A stretch of DNA of 64,000 nt from Epiperipatus broadwayi (taxonomy: Eukaryota; Onychophora; Udeonychophora; Euonychophora; Peripatidae), in the NCBI GenBank assembly GCA_028023455.1, contig JAQFVV010012446.1, positions 3,597,501 to 3,661,500 of the forward strand, in the 5' to 3' direction. The stretch's first letter is position 1, and each line of letters begins with the position of its first letter. The translations under genes and the position numbers were made by a program. Below are positions 1 to 13,640 of this stretch, in pieces. The notes under the pieces were generated by a model. The model was not told the origin of the DNA and did not search any database. It saw only the letters and a list, made by a program, of their open reading frames with translations.

Positions 1-382
1 ATGTATCTAGCATATATTTTAATATTTTTAAAGTTATAAATGCATAAAACAGATTTTTCATATTTGGATATTATGAAGTTACATATTTGTGTAACCACAA
101 GGAAAACCACAAACCATCCCTTGGTCATTTGTAGTATTTGTCATTAAAAGCTGCTACATTAATATATTTTATCAAGTCCAACATCAATTTTATGGCTAGT
201 GTATTAAATATTTTTCTACATATTAATGAAAGATTATAGTTATAAAAGTGATAAAATGCAAAATATTGAACTGTTTTCTCAACAATTAAAAAAAAAGAAT
301 AGGCTATAATAAAAGATCAATTGTACATACTTTAAATAATTTTGATAGTAAAGTTTTATAATATCAATAAAACAAATAGAAA
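1..382. other. Gene-free AT-rich stretch
   Basis: No open frame, RNA gene or clear repeat is visible here. It is low-complexity AT-rich sequence leading into the first hammerhead-type repeat. Confidence 0.6.
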
Positions 383-720
383 TCACATGATCTATCACAT
401 GTCACAGGTCAGGTGATGTTTTATTTATTTATATCAAATCTTGGTAATGGAATAGAGATTATTTTAGTTATTAAAAAACTAGACACCATAATATATAGAA
501 ACTGAACTGGATTAAGATCTATATGACATATAAATGAATTGGCTTAGATTTAGTTTGGATGATAACTTGATAATAAAACAGAAGTAAATGACGGGAATTG
601 TTCTTAGATCCAAAGCTTCTCGCCAATGCAAGCCATAAGCTTGAAATCAGTCTGGGGTTTTTAGATAGGGATCCTCAGGATAGGAATTTATTAAGCACTG
701 GCATCTGGCAACTATCATTG
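383..720 (+). repeat. Worn family C hammerhead-type repeat
   Basis: The order of short blocks matches the better copies at 23.6-24.5 kb: CACATGATC-like start, 'gacacca', 'actgaactgg', 'gatctatatga', 'gatccaaagc', then 'agtctgggg' and 'atagggat'. The ribozyme part (about 611-655) keeps GAAA and GTCTGGGG, but the CTGANGA half is destroyed, so it should not cleave. This is the most decayed family C copy in the window. Confidence 0.55.
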
Positions 721-869
721 CAATATGAAGATGGAGGAGTATGCTACTATATTCAAGATAGAAAAGTTTGGTAAACAATAAATGGCAGCTTCTAAAATAT
801 GAAACAGAATAGAACTGGATGTGAATATATTTGAAATTCGTAGATTGCTTTTTGTAGTTATTGCAAATC

Positions 870-1071
<202 letters not shown>

Positions 1072-1073
1072 TT

Positions 1074-2308
1074 TCAAAAGGCCTTTATTGTCTCAAAAGA
1101 ATACAACATTAGTGGTTACATAGTAAATTAACTGCTACAAGTTGATTACAAATTTTAACATTTACATTGTCATTTTTGATAGAGTTCTTTCTGGATTTAC
1201 ATGAGCTTAAAACATAATTCTTGTCTACATATAATATCCTGGACTGTCCATTCTGCCTAGGTCAACAGTCCAAATGTTATAAGACAATTTTCATTTTATT
1301 TTATGTTCCTAATGGGTCAAATATAATTTATTATTTGAACCCCATTAGCAAATCAATCACTTATAACAAAAGGGGAAAAATTGTTGCCAAATTGTCCTTG
1401 TTGCTAATTTGACATGCGTATCCTTCTAAGTTTCTTTATAATGTTTAATTTTCCCAACTTACAATGTTCAAACTGGTGTTACAAAGATCTTATTAGATCT
1501 AGCTCCCAAGTTTTGGTCCTATGTTTCTTTTAAATGTGTCCTAAAAAACAACAACACACACACTATACTGGTTTCTAAGAGTTTTATCATTTTTGTCACT
1601 ATAACATTGATCTAATCTTAAGTAATGACCAGGTTGCTGCATAAATGTCAGGTCTGGCCAGTGTCTTATCCCTTTTCTGTATCATTGCAAGTTTATTTGA
1701 AAAAGTAGCTGGATGCCTCCTAGAATTGTTACCAATTAGGAAGGTGCATCTAGTACACCAGTATGCATATAGCACAAAGGTTGCTGCCCTGATACTTGGT
1801 ATTAATCCCTCTCTAAATGCAGAAATTAATTGATGCATTGTTACATTAGACTTCCTGTAATTGCTAGTTATCAGATTTCTTATCTGCCTAAGTCCCTCAC
1901 AGTGATATATCAGAGGTGATAGGGTTTTCTCAGATTGATGGCATAACCCACAAAAGGGATCAATTGACGTATACAATCTTTTATGGCCAAGAAAATATGT
2001 GGTAAGTAATGCAGATAAAGTTTTATCAGAAAATTGAAAAACTTTGGTTCTAAGGCCCATCGTTTATACCTTTTAACCAGTTGTTTATTATTAATTCCCA
2101 GTATCGGTACCCAAGCAATTGTGTTATTATCTTCATTTATTAGTTCATAAATTTCCCAGTATTTGTACTTATTAATAAATTGCTCTGGGATTTTTGATTC
2201 TGTTTTACAATGATATATTAATTGTTCAAAATATGATAATTTTTTTGTGGTGGTTTATCAGTTGGAATGACCTCTATGAGCTGCTTAAATTTTGGAAATT
2301 GTTTAACA

Positions 2309-2309
<1 letters not shown>
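1074..2309 (-). mobile_element. 5'-truncated non-LTR retrotransposon, possibly R4/Dong-like
   Basis: On the minus strand this reads as a retroelement 3' part: broken coding sequence (about 2300-1599), a ~500 bp 3' UTR, an AATAAAGG-type signal near 1090, then a (CATCAT)n tail. Both ends abut (TTA)n tracts (871-1015 and 2310-2383), as expected if it inserted into a TTA microsatellite. R4-clade elements such as Dong are known to target such repeats. The clade call is inference from the C-terminal protein pattern and target preference; an L1/Tx1-type element is an alternative. Confidence 0.6.
1599..2060 (-). pseudogene. C-terminal fragment of a non-LTR reverse transcriptase protein
   Basis: The 153-residue frame has no complete RT domain. 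Around residues 36-55 it has a Cys/His pattern (CGLC, then LIYHC about 14 residues on), the kind of zinc-binding end seen after RT in R4, L1 and Tx1 proteins. Coding sequence continues upstream in another frame to about 2300 (a Trp-rich stretch containing KYKYWEIYE), so a frameshift separates the parts and the listed ATG is not a true start. A stop at 1599 precedes a 3' UTR. A related pattern (R-A/S-ATF, YxYW, C) recurs in the frame at 49274-49522. It is a dead fragment, not a host gene. Confidence 0.6.

Positions 2310-2383
<74 letters not shown>
2310..2383. repeat. (TTA)n microsatellite
   Basis: About 24 TTA units. They abut the 5' end of the minus-strand element on the left and a short plus-strand retroelement end on the right. 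Confidence 0.95.
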
Positions 2384-2384
<1 letters not shown>

Positions 2385-2385
2385 A

Positions 2386-5500
<3,115 letters not shown>

Positions 5501-5566
5501 TATTATTATTATTATTATTATTATTGTTGTTGTTGTTGTTGTTGTTATTGTTGATGTCGTTGGTGT
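5501..5566. repeat. (ATT)n then (TTG)n microsatellite tails
   Basis: (ATT)n to about 5525 is the tail of the plus-strand element. The adjoining TTG repeats and degenerate bases to 5566 are, on the minus strand, a (CAA)n 3' tail of the next element. Confidence 0.8.
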
Positions 5567-5795
5567 TCAAATGAACTTTATTGAAAAACATAATAGGTTA
5601 CAAATCATAATGTTTACATATATACAATGCCAAATATTAAGTATTACAATGATAAAAAAAAAAAATTATAATAAGAATTATAGTAATAAAGGAAAAGATA
5701 AAATGATAATTACATAATAATATATAAGAAACCTTGGAACAAAAATTATATCTGTACAATGATTTATAATGTGTAGTATATAAATTTTATATAAA

Positions 5796-5805
5796 TTATA
5801 GAAGT
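5796..5805. repeat. Left target-site duplication of the retrozyme array
   Basis: TTATAGAAGT here is identical to 8867-8876. The last three bases (AGT) also occur at internal unit junctions, so the true duplication is 7 to 10 bp. Confidence 0.85.
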
Positions 5806-5964
5806 CAAAATAAAAGTCATAGATCAATTCATAGATCACATGACCCTATCTCTTAAGCTTGTAAGTTATAAATAGTGAGGATTGCCAATTCCTCTACAAG
5901 CTTTATGATAAATGCTTAGCCAGAGCCAGCACTTAAAATATCTCTGTCAGAAACCCCTCCCCAA

Positions 5965-6007
5965 ACCCCTGACCATGGTTTCGTGCTTTGGCACTCCTCA
6001 GAGAGGT
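5965..6007 (-). ncRNA. Hammerhead ribozyme, retrozyme unit 1
   Basis: Read on the minus strand: stem I ACCTCT (6007-6002), core CTGAGGA (6001-5995), stem II GTGC-CAAA-GCAC (5994-5983, four perfect pairs), core GAAA (5982-5979), stem III CCATGG (5978-5973), then TC. Self-cleavage is predicted after the C of GTC, between 5971 and 5970. Stem I closes with AGGGGT (5970-5965): six pairs, one of them G-U. All invariant hammerhead bases are present. Stem III has no loop and is self-complementary, so the fold should be strongest between two adjacent units or two molecules. Confidence 0.85.
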
Positions 6008-6399
6008 GTCAGGGTAGGTTCAGACACTAGATCTAAATATACCAACCCAAAGCTAAGCACTTAGCTAAAAGTTATCTATTGAGAGGAAAATCTGAAATTT
6101 TCAGACATGTACATGTCTTCAAACCCAGCTATCCAACTCAAATAGCTATATGGGGCTGATAGATCTTCAGCCATGCCATATAGTAGTAGTCATAGCAATA
6201 TAAAATTGCATAAGACTTTTTGGCAGAGACTATAAATAGTCAAAATAAAAGTCATAGATCAATTCATAGATCACATGACCCTATCTCTTAAGCTTGTAAG
6301 TTATAAATAGTGAGGATTGCCAATTCCTCTACAAGCTTTATGATAAATGCTTAGCCAGAGCCAGCACTTAAAATATCTCTGTCAGAAACCCCTCCCCAA

Positions 6400-6442
6400 A
6401 CCCCTGACCATGGTTTCGTGCTTTGGCACTCCTCAGAGAGGT
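6400..6442 (-). ncRNA. Hammerhead ribozyme, retrozyme unit 2
   Basis: Same core, stem II GTGCCAAAGCAC, palindromic CCATGG and GTC site as unit 1, at the same offset in the repeat. Confidence 0.85.
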
Positions 6443-6833
6443 GTCAGGGTAGGTTCAGACACTAGATCTAAAAATACCAACCCAAAGCTAAGCACTTAGC
6501 TAAAAGTTATCTATTGAGAGGAAAATCTGAAATTTTCAGACATGTACATGTCTTCAAACCCAGCTATCCAACTCAAATAGCTATATGGGGCTGATAGATC
6601 TTCAGCCATGCCATATAGTAGTAGTCATAGCAATATAAAATTGCATAAGACTTTTGGCAGAGACTATAAATAGTCAAAATAAAAGTCATAGATCAATTCA
6701 TAGATCACATGACCCTATCTCTTAAGCTTGTAAGTTATAAATAGTGAGGATTGCCAATTCCTCTACAAGCTTTATGATAAATGCTTAGCCAGAGCCAGCA
6801 CTTAAAATATCTCTGTCAGAAACCCCTCCCCAA

Positions 6834-6876
6834 ACCCCTGACCATGGTTTCGTGCTTTGGCACTCCTCAGAGAGGT
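6834..6876 (-). ncRNA. Hammerhead ribozyme, retrozyme unit 3
   Basis: Identical to the unit 1 ribozyme; the preceding unit is one base shorter, which shifts the spacing to 434. Confidence 0.85.
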
Positions 6877-7268
6877 GTCAGGGTAGGTTCAGACACTAGA
6901 TCTAAATATACCAACCCAAAGCTAAGCACTTAGCTAAAAGTTATCTATTGAGAGGAAAATCTGAAATTTTCAGACATGTACATGTCTTCAAACCCAGCTA
7001 TCCAACTCAAATAGCTATATGGGGCTGATAGATCTTCAGCCATGCCATATAGTAGTAGTCATAGCAATATAAAATTGCATAAGACTTTTTGGCAGAGACT
7101 ATAAATAGTCAAAATAAAAGTCATAGATCAATTCATAGATCACATGACCCTATCTCTTAAGCTTGTAAGTTATAAACAGTGAGGATTGCCAATTCCTCTA
7201 CAAGCTTTATGATAAATGCTTAGCCAGAGCCAGCACTTAAAATATCTCTGTCAGAAACCCCTCCCCAA

Positions 7269-7311
7269 ACCCCTGACCATGGTTTCGTGCTTTGGCACTC
7301 CTCAGAGAGGT
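7269..7311 (-). ncRNA. Hammerhead ribozyme, retrozyme unit 4
   Basis: Identical ribozyme core and stems; the neighbouring 'ataaacag' variant (C for T) lies outside the ribozyme. Confidence 0.85.
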
Positions 7312-7703
7312 GTCAGGGTAGGTTCAGACACTAGATCTAAAAATACCAACCCAAAGCTAAGCACTTAGCTAAAAGTTATCTATTGAGAGGAAAATCTGAA
7401 ATTTTCAGACATGTACATGTCTTCAAACCCAGCTATCCAACTCAAATAGCTATATGGGGCTGATAGATCTTCAGCCATGCCATATAGTAGTAGTCATAGC
7501 AATATAAAATTGCATAAGACTTTTTGGCAGAGACTATAAATAGTCAAAATAAAAGTCATAGATCAATTCATAGATCACATGACCCTATCTCTTAAGCTTG
7601 TAAGTTATAAACAGTGAGGATTGCCAATTCCTCTACAAGCTTTATGATAAATGCTTAGCCAGAGCCAGCACTTAAAATATCTCTGTCAGAAACCCCTCCC
7701 CAA

Positions 7704-7746
7704 ACCCCTGACCATGGTTTCGTGCTTTGGCACTCCTCAGAGAGGT
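7704..7746 (-). ncRNA. Hammerhead ribozyme, retrozyme unit 5
   Basis: Identical ribozyme core and stems; this unit shares the 'ataaacag' variant with unit 4, as expected if the two were copied together. Confidence 0.85.
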
Positions 7747-8138
7747 GTCAGGGTAGGTTCAGACACTAGATCTAAAAATACCAACCCAAAGCTAAGCACT
7801 TAGCTAAAAGTTATCTATTGAGAGGAAAATCTGAAATTTTCAGACATGTACATGTCTTCAAACCCAGCTATCCAACTCAAATAGCTATATGGGGCTGATA
7901 GATCTTCAGCCATGCCATATAGTAGTAGTCATAGCAATATAAAATTGCATAAGACTTTTTGGCAGAGACTATAAATAGTCAAAATAAAAGTCATAGATCA
8001 ATTCATAGATCACATGACCCTATCTCTTAAGCTTGTAAGTTATAAATAGTGAGGATTGCCAATTCCTCTACAAGCTTTATGATAAATGCTTAGCCAGAGC
8101 CAGCACTTAAAATATCTCTGTCAGAAACCCCTCCCCAA

Positions 8139-8181
8139 ACCCCTGACCATGGTTTCGTGCTTTGGCACTCCTCAGAGAGGT
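8139..8181 (-). ncRNA. Hammerhead ribozyme, retrozyme unit 6
   Basis: Identical ribozyme core and stems at the standard offset. Confidence 0.85.
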
Positions 8182-8573
8182 GTCAGGGTAGGTTCAGACA
8201 CTAGATCTAAAAATACCAACCCAAAGCTAAGCACTTAGCTAAAAGTTATCTATTGAGAGGAAAATCTGAAATTTTCAGACATGTACATGTCTTCAAACCC
8301 AGCTATCCAACTCAAATAGCTATATGGGGCTGATAGATCTTCAGCCATGCCATATAGTAGTAGTCATAGCAATATAAAATTGCATAAGACTTTTTGGCAG
8401 AGACTATAAATAGTCAAAATAAAAGTCATAGATCAATTCATAGATCACATGACCCTATCTCTTAAGCTTGTAAGTTATAAATAGTGAGGATTGCCAATTC
8501 CTCTACAAGCTTTATGATAAATGCTTAGCCAGAGCCAGCACTTAAAATATCTCTGTCAGAAACCCCTCCCCAA

Positions 8574-8616
8574 ACCCCTGACCATGGTTTCGTGCTTTGG
8601 CACTCCTCAGAGAGGT
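8574..8616 (-). ncRNA. Hammerhead ribozyme, retrozyme unit 7
   Basis: Identical ribozyme core and stems. This is the first unit a minus-strand transcript would meet. Confidence 0.85.
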
Positions 8617-8866
8617 GTCAGGGTAGGTTCAGACACTAGATCTAAATATACCAACCCAAAGCTAAGCACTTAGCTAAAAGTTATCTATTGAGAGGAAAAT
8701 CTGAAATTTTCAGACATGTACATGTCTTCAAACCCAGCTATCCAACTCAAATAGCTATATGGGGCTGATAGATCTTCAGCCATGCCATATAGTAGTAGTC
8801 ATAGCAATATAAAATTGCATAAGACTTTTTGGCAGAGACTATAAATAGTCAAAATAAAAGTCATAG

Positions 8867-8876
8867 TTATAGAAGT
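8867..8876. repeat. Right target-site duplication of the retrozyme array
   Basis: TTATAGAAGT directly follows the last repeat base and matches 5796-5805. Confidence 0.85.
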
Positions 8877-9178
8877 ATATCATTATTTGCATTGTTATTT
8901 TTGATTTATCATAATGGCTATAGACTTGAACTTTGTTTTATTAGGGACAATGTAGCTGCAAATATGTCTGGAGAAACTATTTTTTTATCTCTTAATTTCA
9001 GTTGTTCTAATTTCTTTAAAAAGATATTAGAATGTCGTCTTGTATTGTTTTCATATATAACTGTGTATCTTGTGCACCTTAGTGCATATAAGTTACATGT
9101 TGTCTCATGTATTATTACTATTATTATTTAAAGTTGTAATTATAAATTTTATTAAATGCACATTATTATATTAAGTAA

Positions 9179-9180
<2 letters not shown>

Positions 9181-9239
<59 letters not shown>
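9181..9239. repeat. (TTA)n microsatellite
   Basis: About 19 TTA units at the far edge of the minus-strand fragment; this closes the TTA-bounded insertion nest. Confidence 0.95.
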
Positions 9240-10284
9240 CGTCATTTCTTTTCTCTTGGAGTTGGAACGTCCTTATTCATTTACGAATGGTTCCTGTTGC
9301 TGGTGTTTCGTAATAAGGGCTTGCATTGAAAAAATATATGGTAAAAGGAAGCTGGGAGGGGGGGTTATGTGGGTGTGCAAAATTATGTATTATCAATCAA
9401 ATTAGCATTAATCATGCATATTCATTGCATAAATAGTCTTTTACGAGTGTTTGCAGTCATCATTGAATAAATATTATTGAATTTGATATTTATGCTTTTA
9501 AACATGCTTCAAGTTTTAATGAAGTGTATTGCATTTTTTTAATGCGTTTGGTTTGCATGCATTATTGAAGGATATCATTACTAGTTTATACTCAAATATG
9601 CAAACATATATATAGAACAATTTATTATTAATATTTTAATAAAACATTTTCAGTTTTAATATTTTTTTTTTTAAGAGTTTATTTAATTAAAAAAATGTCA
9701 GGATCAAAACACGGTAACGGGAAATTAAAATATAAATACATTCTCAATTATAAGGACATTTCATGCATATGAATTAACCAATATATATATATTATCGTTT
9801 ATTAAAAATGTTGAGCGTTTAAGCGTAACCTTCTATATACATATTTATTTCTGAAGAATATAAATAAGCCTGCTCGTTTTTTTGGAATTCAAATATTTTT
9901 TTTATTGCTGTGGATTTTTATTTTACTTCAATATTTTATTTTTGATTTTTTTTATTGTGCGAAACCAAACCTGTGAAATATTATATATATTTTAGTGACG
10001 TGGAGAGTTCATTATTGTATAAAGAAGATTAAAACATATACAGTATTTCAATTTTCTTTGTAACTATTATCAAATTTTCAGAAATCAAACTATCCTTTAA
10101 AAACTTGAATGTTGACCGTTGTATTTTTTAAAGCTGAAATTATGTTTACATTAAGTCTTATTCATACAGGCGTGTATATGCTTACAAATGTACATAATGT
10201 GTCTCAATGGAAAGCTAATTGGTAATTGGTTTTATGAACAATTTGTATTAGTCATTCATTAGACTAGAGATTATCCACTTAAAA
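9240..10284. other. Gene-free AT-rich stretch
   Basis: Only short frames and A/T runs are visible. No recognisable repeat or gene was found. Confidence 0.6.
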
Positions 10285-10715
10285 TGAATAATATTTCTGT
10301 AGTGTAATTTTCACTACACCATTCTCACGCAAGGTAGGGACTGATTTCTATCTGCTTTTAACATTTTGTGGAGGGGTGTAATCATAAACATATGATCAAA
10401 GACATATGTTTATTATTATACCTCTTCACAAGGTGTTAAAACAGATAGAAAACAGCTCATAGCTTGTGTGAGACTGGTGTAGTGAAAATTACCCCACAGA
10501 AATATTATTCATTAAGTAGTAACTGGTTTTCTTTCCAAGCTGTTTGTAACATATGATCAAAGACATATGTTTATTATTATACCTCTTCACAAGGTGTTAA
10601 AACAGATAGCAAACAGCTCTACCTTGTGTGAGACTGGGGTAGTGAAAATTACACCACAGAAATATTATTAATTAAGTGCTAACTGGCTTTCTTTCCAAGC
10701 TGTTTGCAACACCAT
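10285..10715. repeat. Fold-back repeat with a partly duplicated arm
   Basis: The left arm (from 'ccactt' through 'gtgtaattttcactacacca' and 'ctatctgcttttaacatttt') is the reverse complement of the right part ('ggtgttaaaacagatag', 'ggtgtagtgaaaatta'). The right arm is then repeated from about 10550. The same family recurs at 21885-22160 and, as a half, at 22395-22490. It has no coding capacity and looks like a MITE or fold-back element. Confidence 0.6.
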
Positions 10716-10726
10716 CTTTGAATCAA

Positions 10727-11110
10727 CACATGTGTTACTTAGCAACATAGTTCAGCTGTTTACCGCAAAAATTTTAAGATGCTAGCATATCTAGATGATG
10801 AGATTGAGATATACATGAAATGTGACAGCATATTTCATATCAATTCATGATGAAACAACATACTAACATTGAATTCTATTTTAATTTGGGGAAAACTGCT
10901 ACTTAAATATTTGAACTGTATATGACAGGAAAGCCATGATTTGCAAGAATGTTTTCAGGTGATTTGCAAAATTTTGGAAGACGGAGAGCAGTGGAGACCA
11001 TCTATGATGACACATAGCACACTGTCATATATAATGGATAACTTGTGATTCTGAAATGCTAATGATTTAAAAGTTTGTGGTGAATGACTTAACTGTATAA
11101 CACACACGGA
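10727..11110. repeat. Imperfect fold-back repeat
   Basis: The left arm (TGTTACTTAGCAACATAG, then 'cagctgtttaccgcaaaaat') is an imperfect reverse complement of the right arm ('aaagtttgtggtgaatgact', 'taactgtataacacac'). A single arm with its interior recurs at 12150-12375, so this is a dispersed family. Confidence 0.5.
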
Positions 11111-12149
11111 CCTTATGTATATATAATTTTTGAAATCATTACTATTGATAATTCAGCTTAATATTAATATCAAATTCCCAGCTTAAGCAATATAAGATAA
11201 AAAAACTCTCCACATTATTGCCATTTATTATAAACTTAGAGATAATAAAGAAATATTAGCTACAAATAAATGTAAAGGATATTATAATTGTTGCTACAAT
11301 TGTTCAATATAAGATAAGAGAATTATGTGATTTCTTTTATACAGTCAGTTCATAACTGTGGTCATAAGAACAGTGACATGGAGTGTAGTTAAGCAATTAA
11401 ATTTTTATAGTGTGAATCAAAATACAAATTGAAATAGATCTTTAAATGAAAGCATTATTTTTAGAAGATTTAACAATGTTTCCTATGAGCTTTAAACAAA
11501 TTACTTAAATCATAAAAACTAGCTGAATTCCTTTATATGCTTTTATTTAACTTTTTTTTGTCTATCTGTCTGGTTAAAATCTTGTAACTCAATTTTCATC
11601 CACTTTCCAATTTCCATTGTAGTTAAAATTTTGTGTATACATTTATTTCTAATGTCAATATATTTTTTTTCAGTATTTGTAAACAATTTTAGTGAAAATT
11701 TTTAATTTTATATGGAATTCAGTTTCTCATTACAGGACTGCCATCTAGTGGTATTAAGTTGCATCTAAACTTCAAAACAAAAAAATAAATATATAAAAAC
11801 AAATTTTAAATAAACATGTTAATCTAAATATGTGCACTAAAAAGTAGAAAATAAAAAAATACATTTTCTTCAGCTTTCACATTATTCTTGGTATTGTGTG
11901 ACCAACAATAAAAGTTTGCAATAAAGAAGATGAAATTAAAAATGCAAAATTGTAATCCTCGCTTAATAAAAAGCCCACAAAAATTGCATCTCAAAAAAAA
12001 AAAATATATAAAAAATCTAAATTTCATTGTAGAAAAAAAATTTATATATCATTTTAAACATAACAAAATGGTGGATTGAATAGTCTGAGAATGTAAGTGT
12101 GAGACGTACCAATTTTGTGCAAGGTCAATTTAAAATTTAAACTTCTGAG
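11111..12149. other. Gene-free AT-rich stretch
   Basis: No gene seen. The 67-residue minus frame at 11824-12027 is A/T-run driven (Phe/Asn-rich) and resembles no family I know. Confidence 0.6.
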
Positions 12150-12375
12150 AGTACAAAAAAGGTTTTGAAATTATTCTGTGTATAGCAATGAAGCCACAAA
12201 TTGCAACAATGTTTTCAAATGGCTTGCAAATATTCCACGATGGCAGGGAGGACATTGAAAATGATTTATGAAAGTTCAAAACAGTCACATTTCATGTCAT
12301 TATTCACGATTTAGAGACACTAGTGTCTTAAAATTTTTGTGGGAATAGTTAAACTGTCACTATGTAACACATACA
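12150..12375. repeat. Half copy of the 10.7 kb fold-back repeat
   Basis: Shared blocks in order: 'gcaatgaagccacaa' versus 'aggaaagccatgatt', 'aatgttttca', 'tttgcaaa', and the end 'gttaaactgtcactatgta'. It is a diverged single arm. Confidence 0.45.
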
Positions 12376-12399
12376 TTGATTTAGAGATGCATTTATGTG

Positions 12400-12540
12400 T
12401 ATTAAATGGATTGAATGCAAATGAGGTTAACCAAGTGAAGGGTGATGAATTGGATTAAGTATTAGAGATGCACTTGCCTATTAAATGGATTGAATGTAAA
12501 TGAGGTTAACCAAGTGAAGGGTGATGAATTGGATTGAGTA
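12400..12540. repeat. Tandem duplication, period ~79 bp
   Basis: 'attaaatggattgaatg' and 'gaagggtgatgaattggatt' each occur twice, about 79 bp apart, with few differences. Confidence 0.75.
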
Positions 12541-12654
12541 CAGATAAGGACAAAATTCATTACTACTGTTGCCAATATCTTGATATTTGTATTAAATTAA
12601 TTTTATTGTTTAGATGAGGAATAAAATACATGTGTATGTGTTAAGTACTCTGCC

Positions 12655-13050
12655 TGAAAACGGATAACTAGTAACTATGGTACTATGATTAAGTTGATAG
12701 TAGTTATTCATAACTTGCCATGCACCTAACACTATGTAACCTCTCAAATTATGATACTTCCTCATAAAGTTTCTTATACCATTGAAATGAACATAGGTAT
12801 ATTTTATATATGTACAAATGTGGAACTTTAATGGATGACTAGTCATCTATCATATTCATTTGTAAAGTAATTGGGGTAAGTAGTAATTAGGATACTACAA
12901 TTAAGGTGATAATAGGTATTCATAGTTTGCCATGCAATTAACATTATGTAGCCACTCAAATTATAATGTTCCTTCATAAAGTTTCTTATATCTTTAAGAT
13001 GAACATATGAATATATATATATATATAATGTTGGAACTTTAAGAGATGTC
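12655..13050. repeat. Tandem duplication, period ~212 bp
   Basis: Blocks 'ttgccatgca', 'cataaagtttcttata', 'gatgaacata' and 'ttggaacttta' (or close variants) appear in the same order in two adjacent copies. No coding capacity. Confidence 0.65.
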
Positions 13051-13197
13051 TATGTGGTATTTTGTTTGTAATATTTAACGTTCAACTATGTGTTCGAAAA
13101 TATTTGTAAGATCTATATTTGCATTAATATAAATACACACATATAAATTAAATATAAACTATAATATATATAATCACCAAATGACAAATTTTATCAC

Positions 13198-13250
13198 TTT
13201 ACTCAAGCGCTTTCAAAGGTCTAAGTCTTCATTTTCAAGAAGTAGCTGGA
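13198..13250 (-). ncRNA. Degenerate hammerhead-like motif, left Penelope-like arm
   Basis: On the minus strand, TTGAAAATG, a short AG-rich/CT stem, then GAAA and AGCGCTTGAG. The GAAA plus palindromic AGCGCT recalls the minimal hammerheads reported in Penelope-like terminal repeats, but the CTGANGA core is poor (TTGAAAA). Probably inactive or coincidental. Confidence 0.3.
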
Positions 13251-13317
13251 ACAAAATAGGATGGACTAGATTTTCATTGACCTAGATTTGCCACTTCCTG
13301 GAGATGGCATAACATTT

Positions 13318-13640
13318 TTATTTTTTATTCATGGCATGGACGTCAGAGATGATATAACATGCCTCATTAACTCTCCTTCGCAACTCGTGCTGCTCTCTGC
13401 ACACCATGCGAGGCTTGTGTGGCCTGCATTGGTGTTCTGTAGAAGCTACGTGCTGGGCAAAAATAGATGGGTGGGATGGATCAGCAAGAGCCAGGCCATT
13501 TACAAGATTGCATCTATTAACAATAATTGTCATGTGGCATATTATGGTGAGACTAGGGCATCCATCCATACAAGACTTGCACATGTATATGCATACAATA
13601 AGGCTCTGGATGATCCATCCCACCCATCTATTTTTACCCA
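13318..13640 (-). pseudogene. Penelope-like C-terminal remnant, left arm
   Basis: The reverse frame matches the C-terminal half of the plus-strand remnant almost residue for residue (PSHPSIF-Q, then REQHEL, RRRVNEACYIISD, VHAMNKK). It is the inverted partner. It lacks the RT domain and the start of the endonuclease, so it is a dead fragment. Confidence 0.55.

Larger units (their letters stand above)
5806..8866 (-). mobile_element. Retrozyme: seven tandem ~435 bp units with hammerhead ribozymes
   Basis: Units begin with 'caaaataaaagtcatag' at about 5806, 6241, 6675, 7110, 7545, 7980 and 8415. One unit is 434 bp (one T lost), the others 435. A final 17 bp repeats the unit start. Units differ at only a few sites (for example aaatata/aaaaata, ataaatag/ataaacag). 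Each has one minus-strand hammerhead, so a minus-strand transcript would cut into 435-nt monomers. The array sits between perfect 10 bp target duplications, so it arrived as a mobile unit rather than by local satellite growth. No unit has a credible ORF. This matches retrozymes as described in animals: small, tandem, HHR-bearing, non-autonomous, with target duplications. The enzymes that move it are not encoded here. Confidence 0.85.
5567..9180 (-). mobile_element. 3' UTR fragment of a second minus-strand non-LTR element, split by the retrozyme array
   Basis: The right boundary (9180) meets a (TTA)n tract and the left boundary a (CAA)n tail, mirroring the element at 1074-2309. The first bases ('ttcaaatgaactttattg') resemble that element's end ('tttcaaaaggcctttattg'), each with a minus-strand CAATAAA signal. 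Without the 3.06 kb insertion the fragment is only about 545 bp and has no credible coding sequence. The 100-residue frame at 8829-9131 crosses the insertion boundary and is not considered a gene. Confidence 0.55.

Noticed and set aside
611-655. Active hammerhead at the left end
   Set aside because: Only GAAA and GTCTGGGG remain; the CTGANGA half is gone. Kept only as a worn family C repeat.
5806-8866. LTR retrotransposon or ordinary local satellite
   Set aside because: There is no internal coding region, primer-binding site or polypurine tract. The flanking target duplication argues against purely local satellite growth.
8829-9131. 100-residue plus-strand frame
   Set aside because: It starts inside the last retrozyme repeat and crosses the insertion boundary; no known motif.
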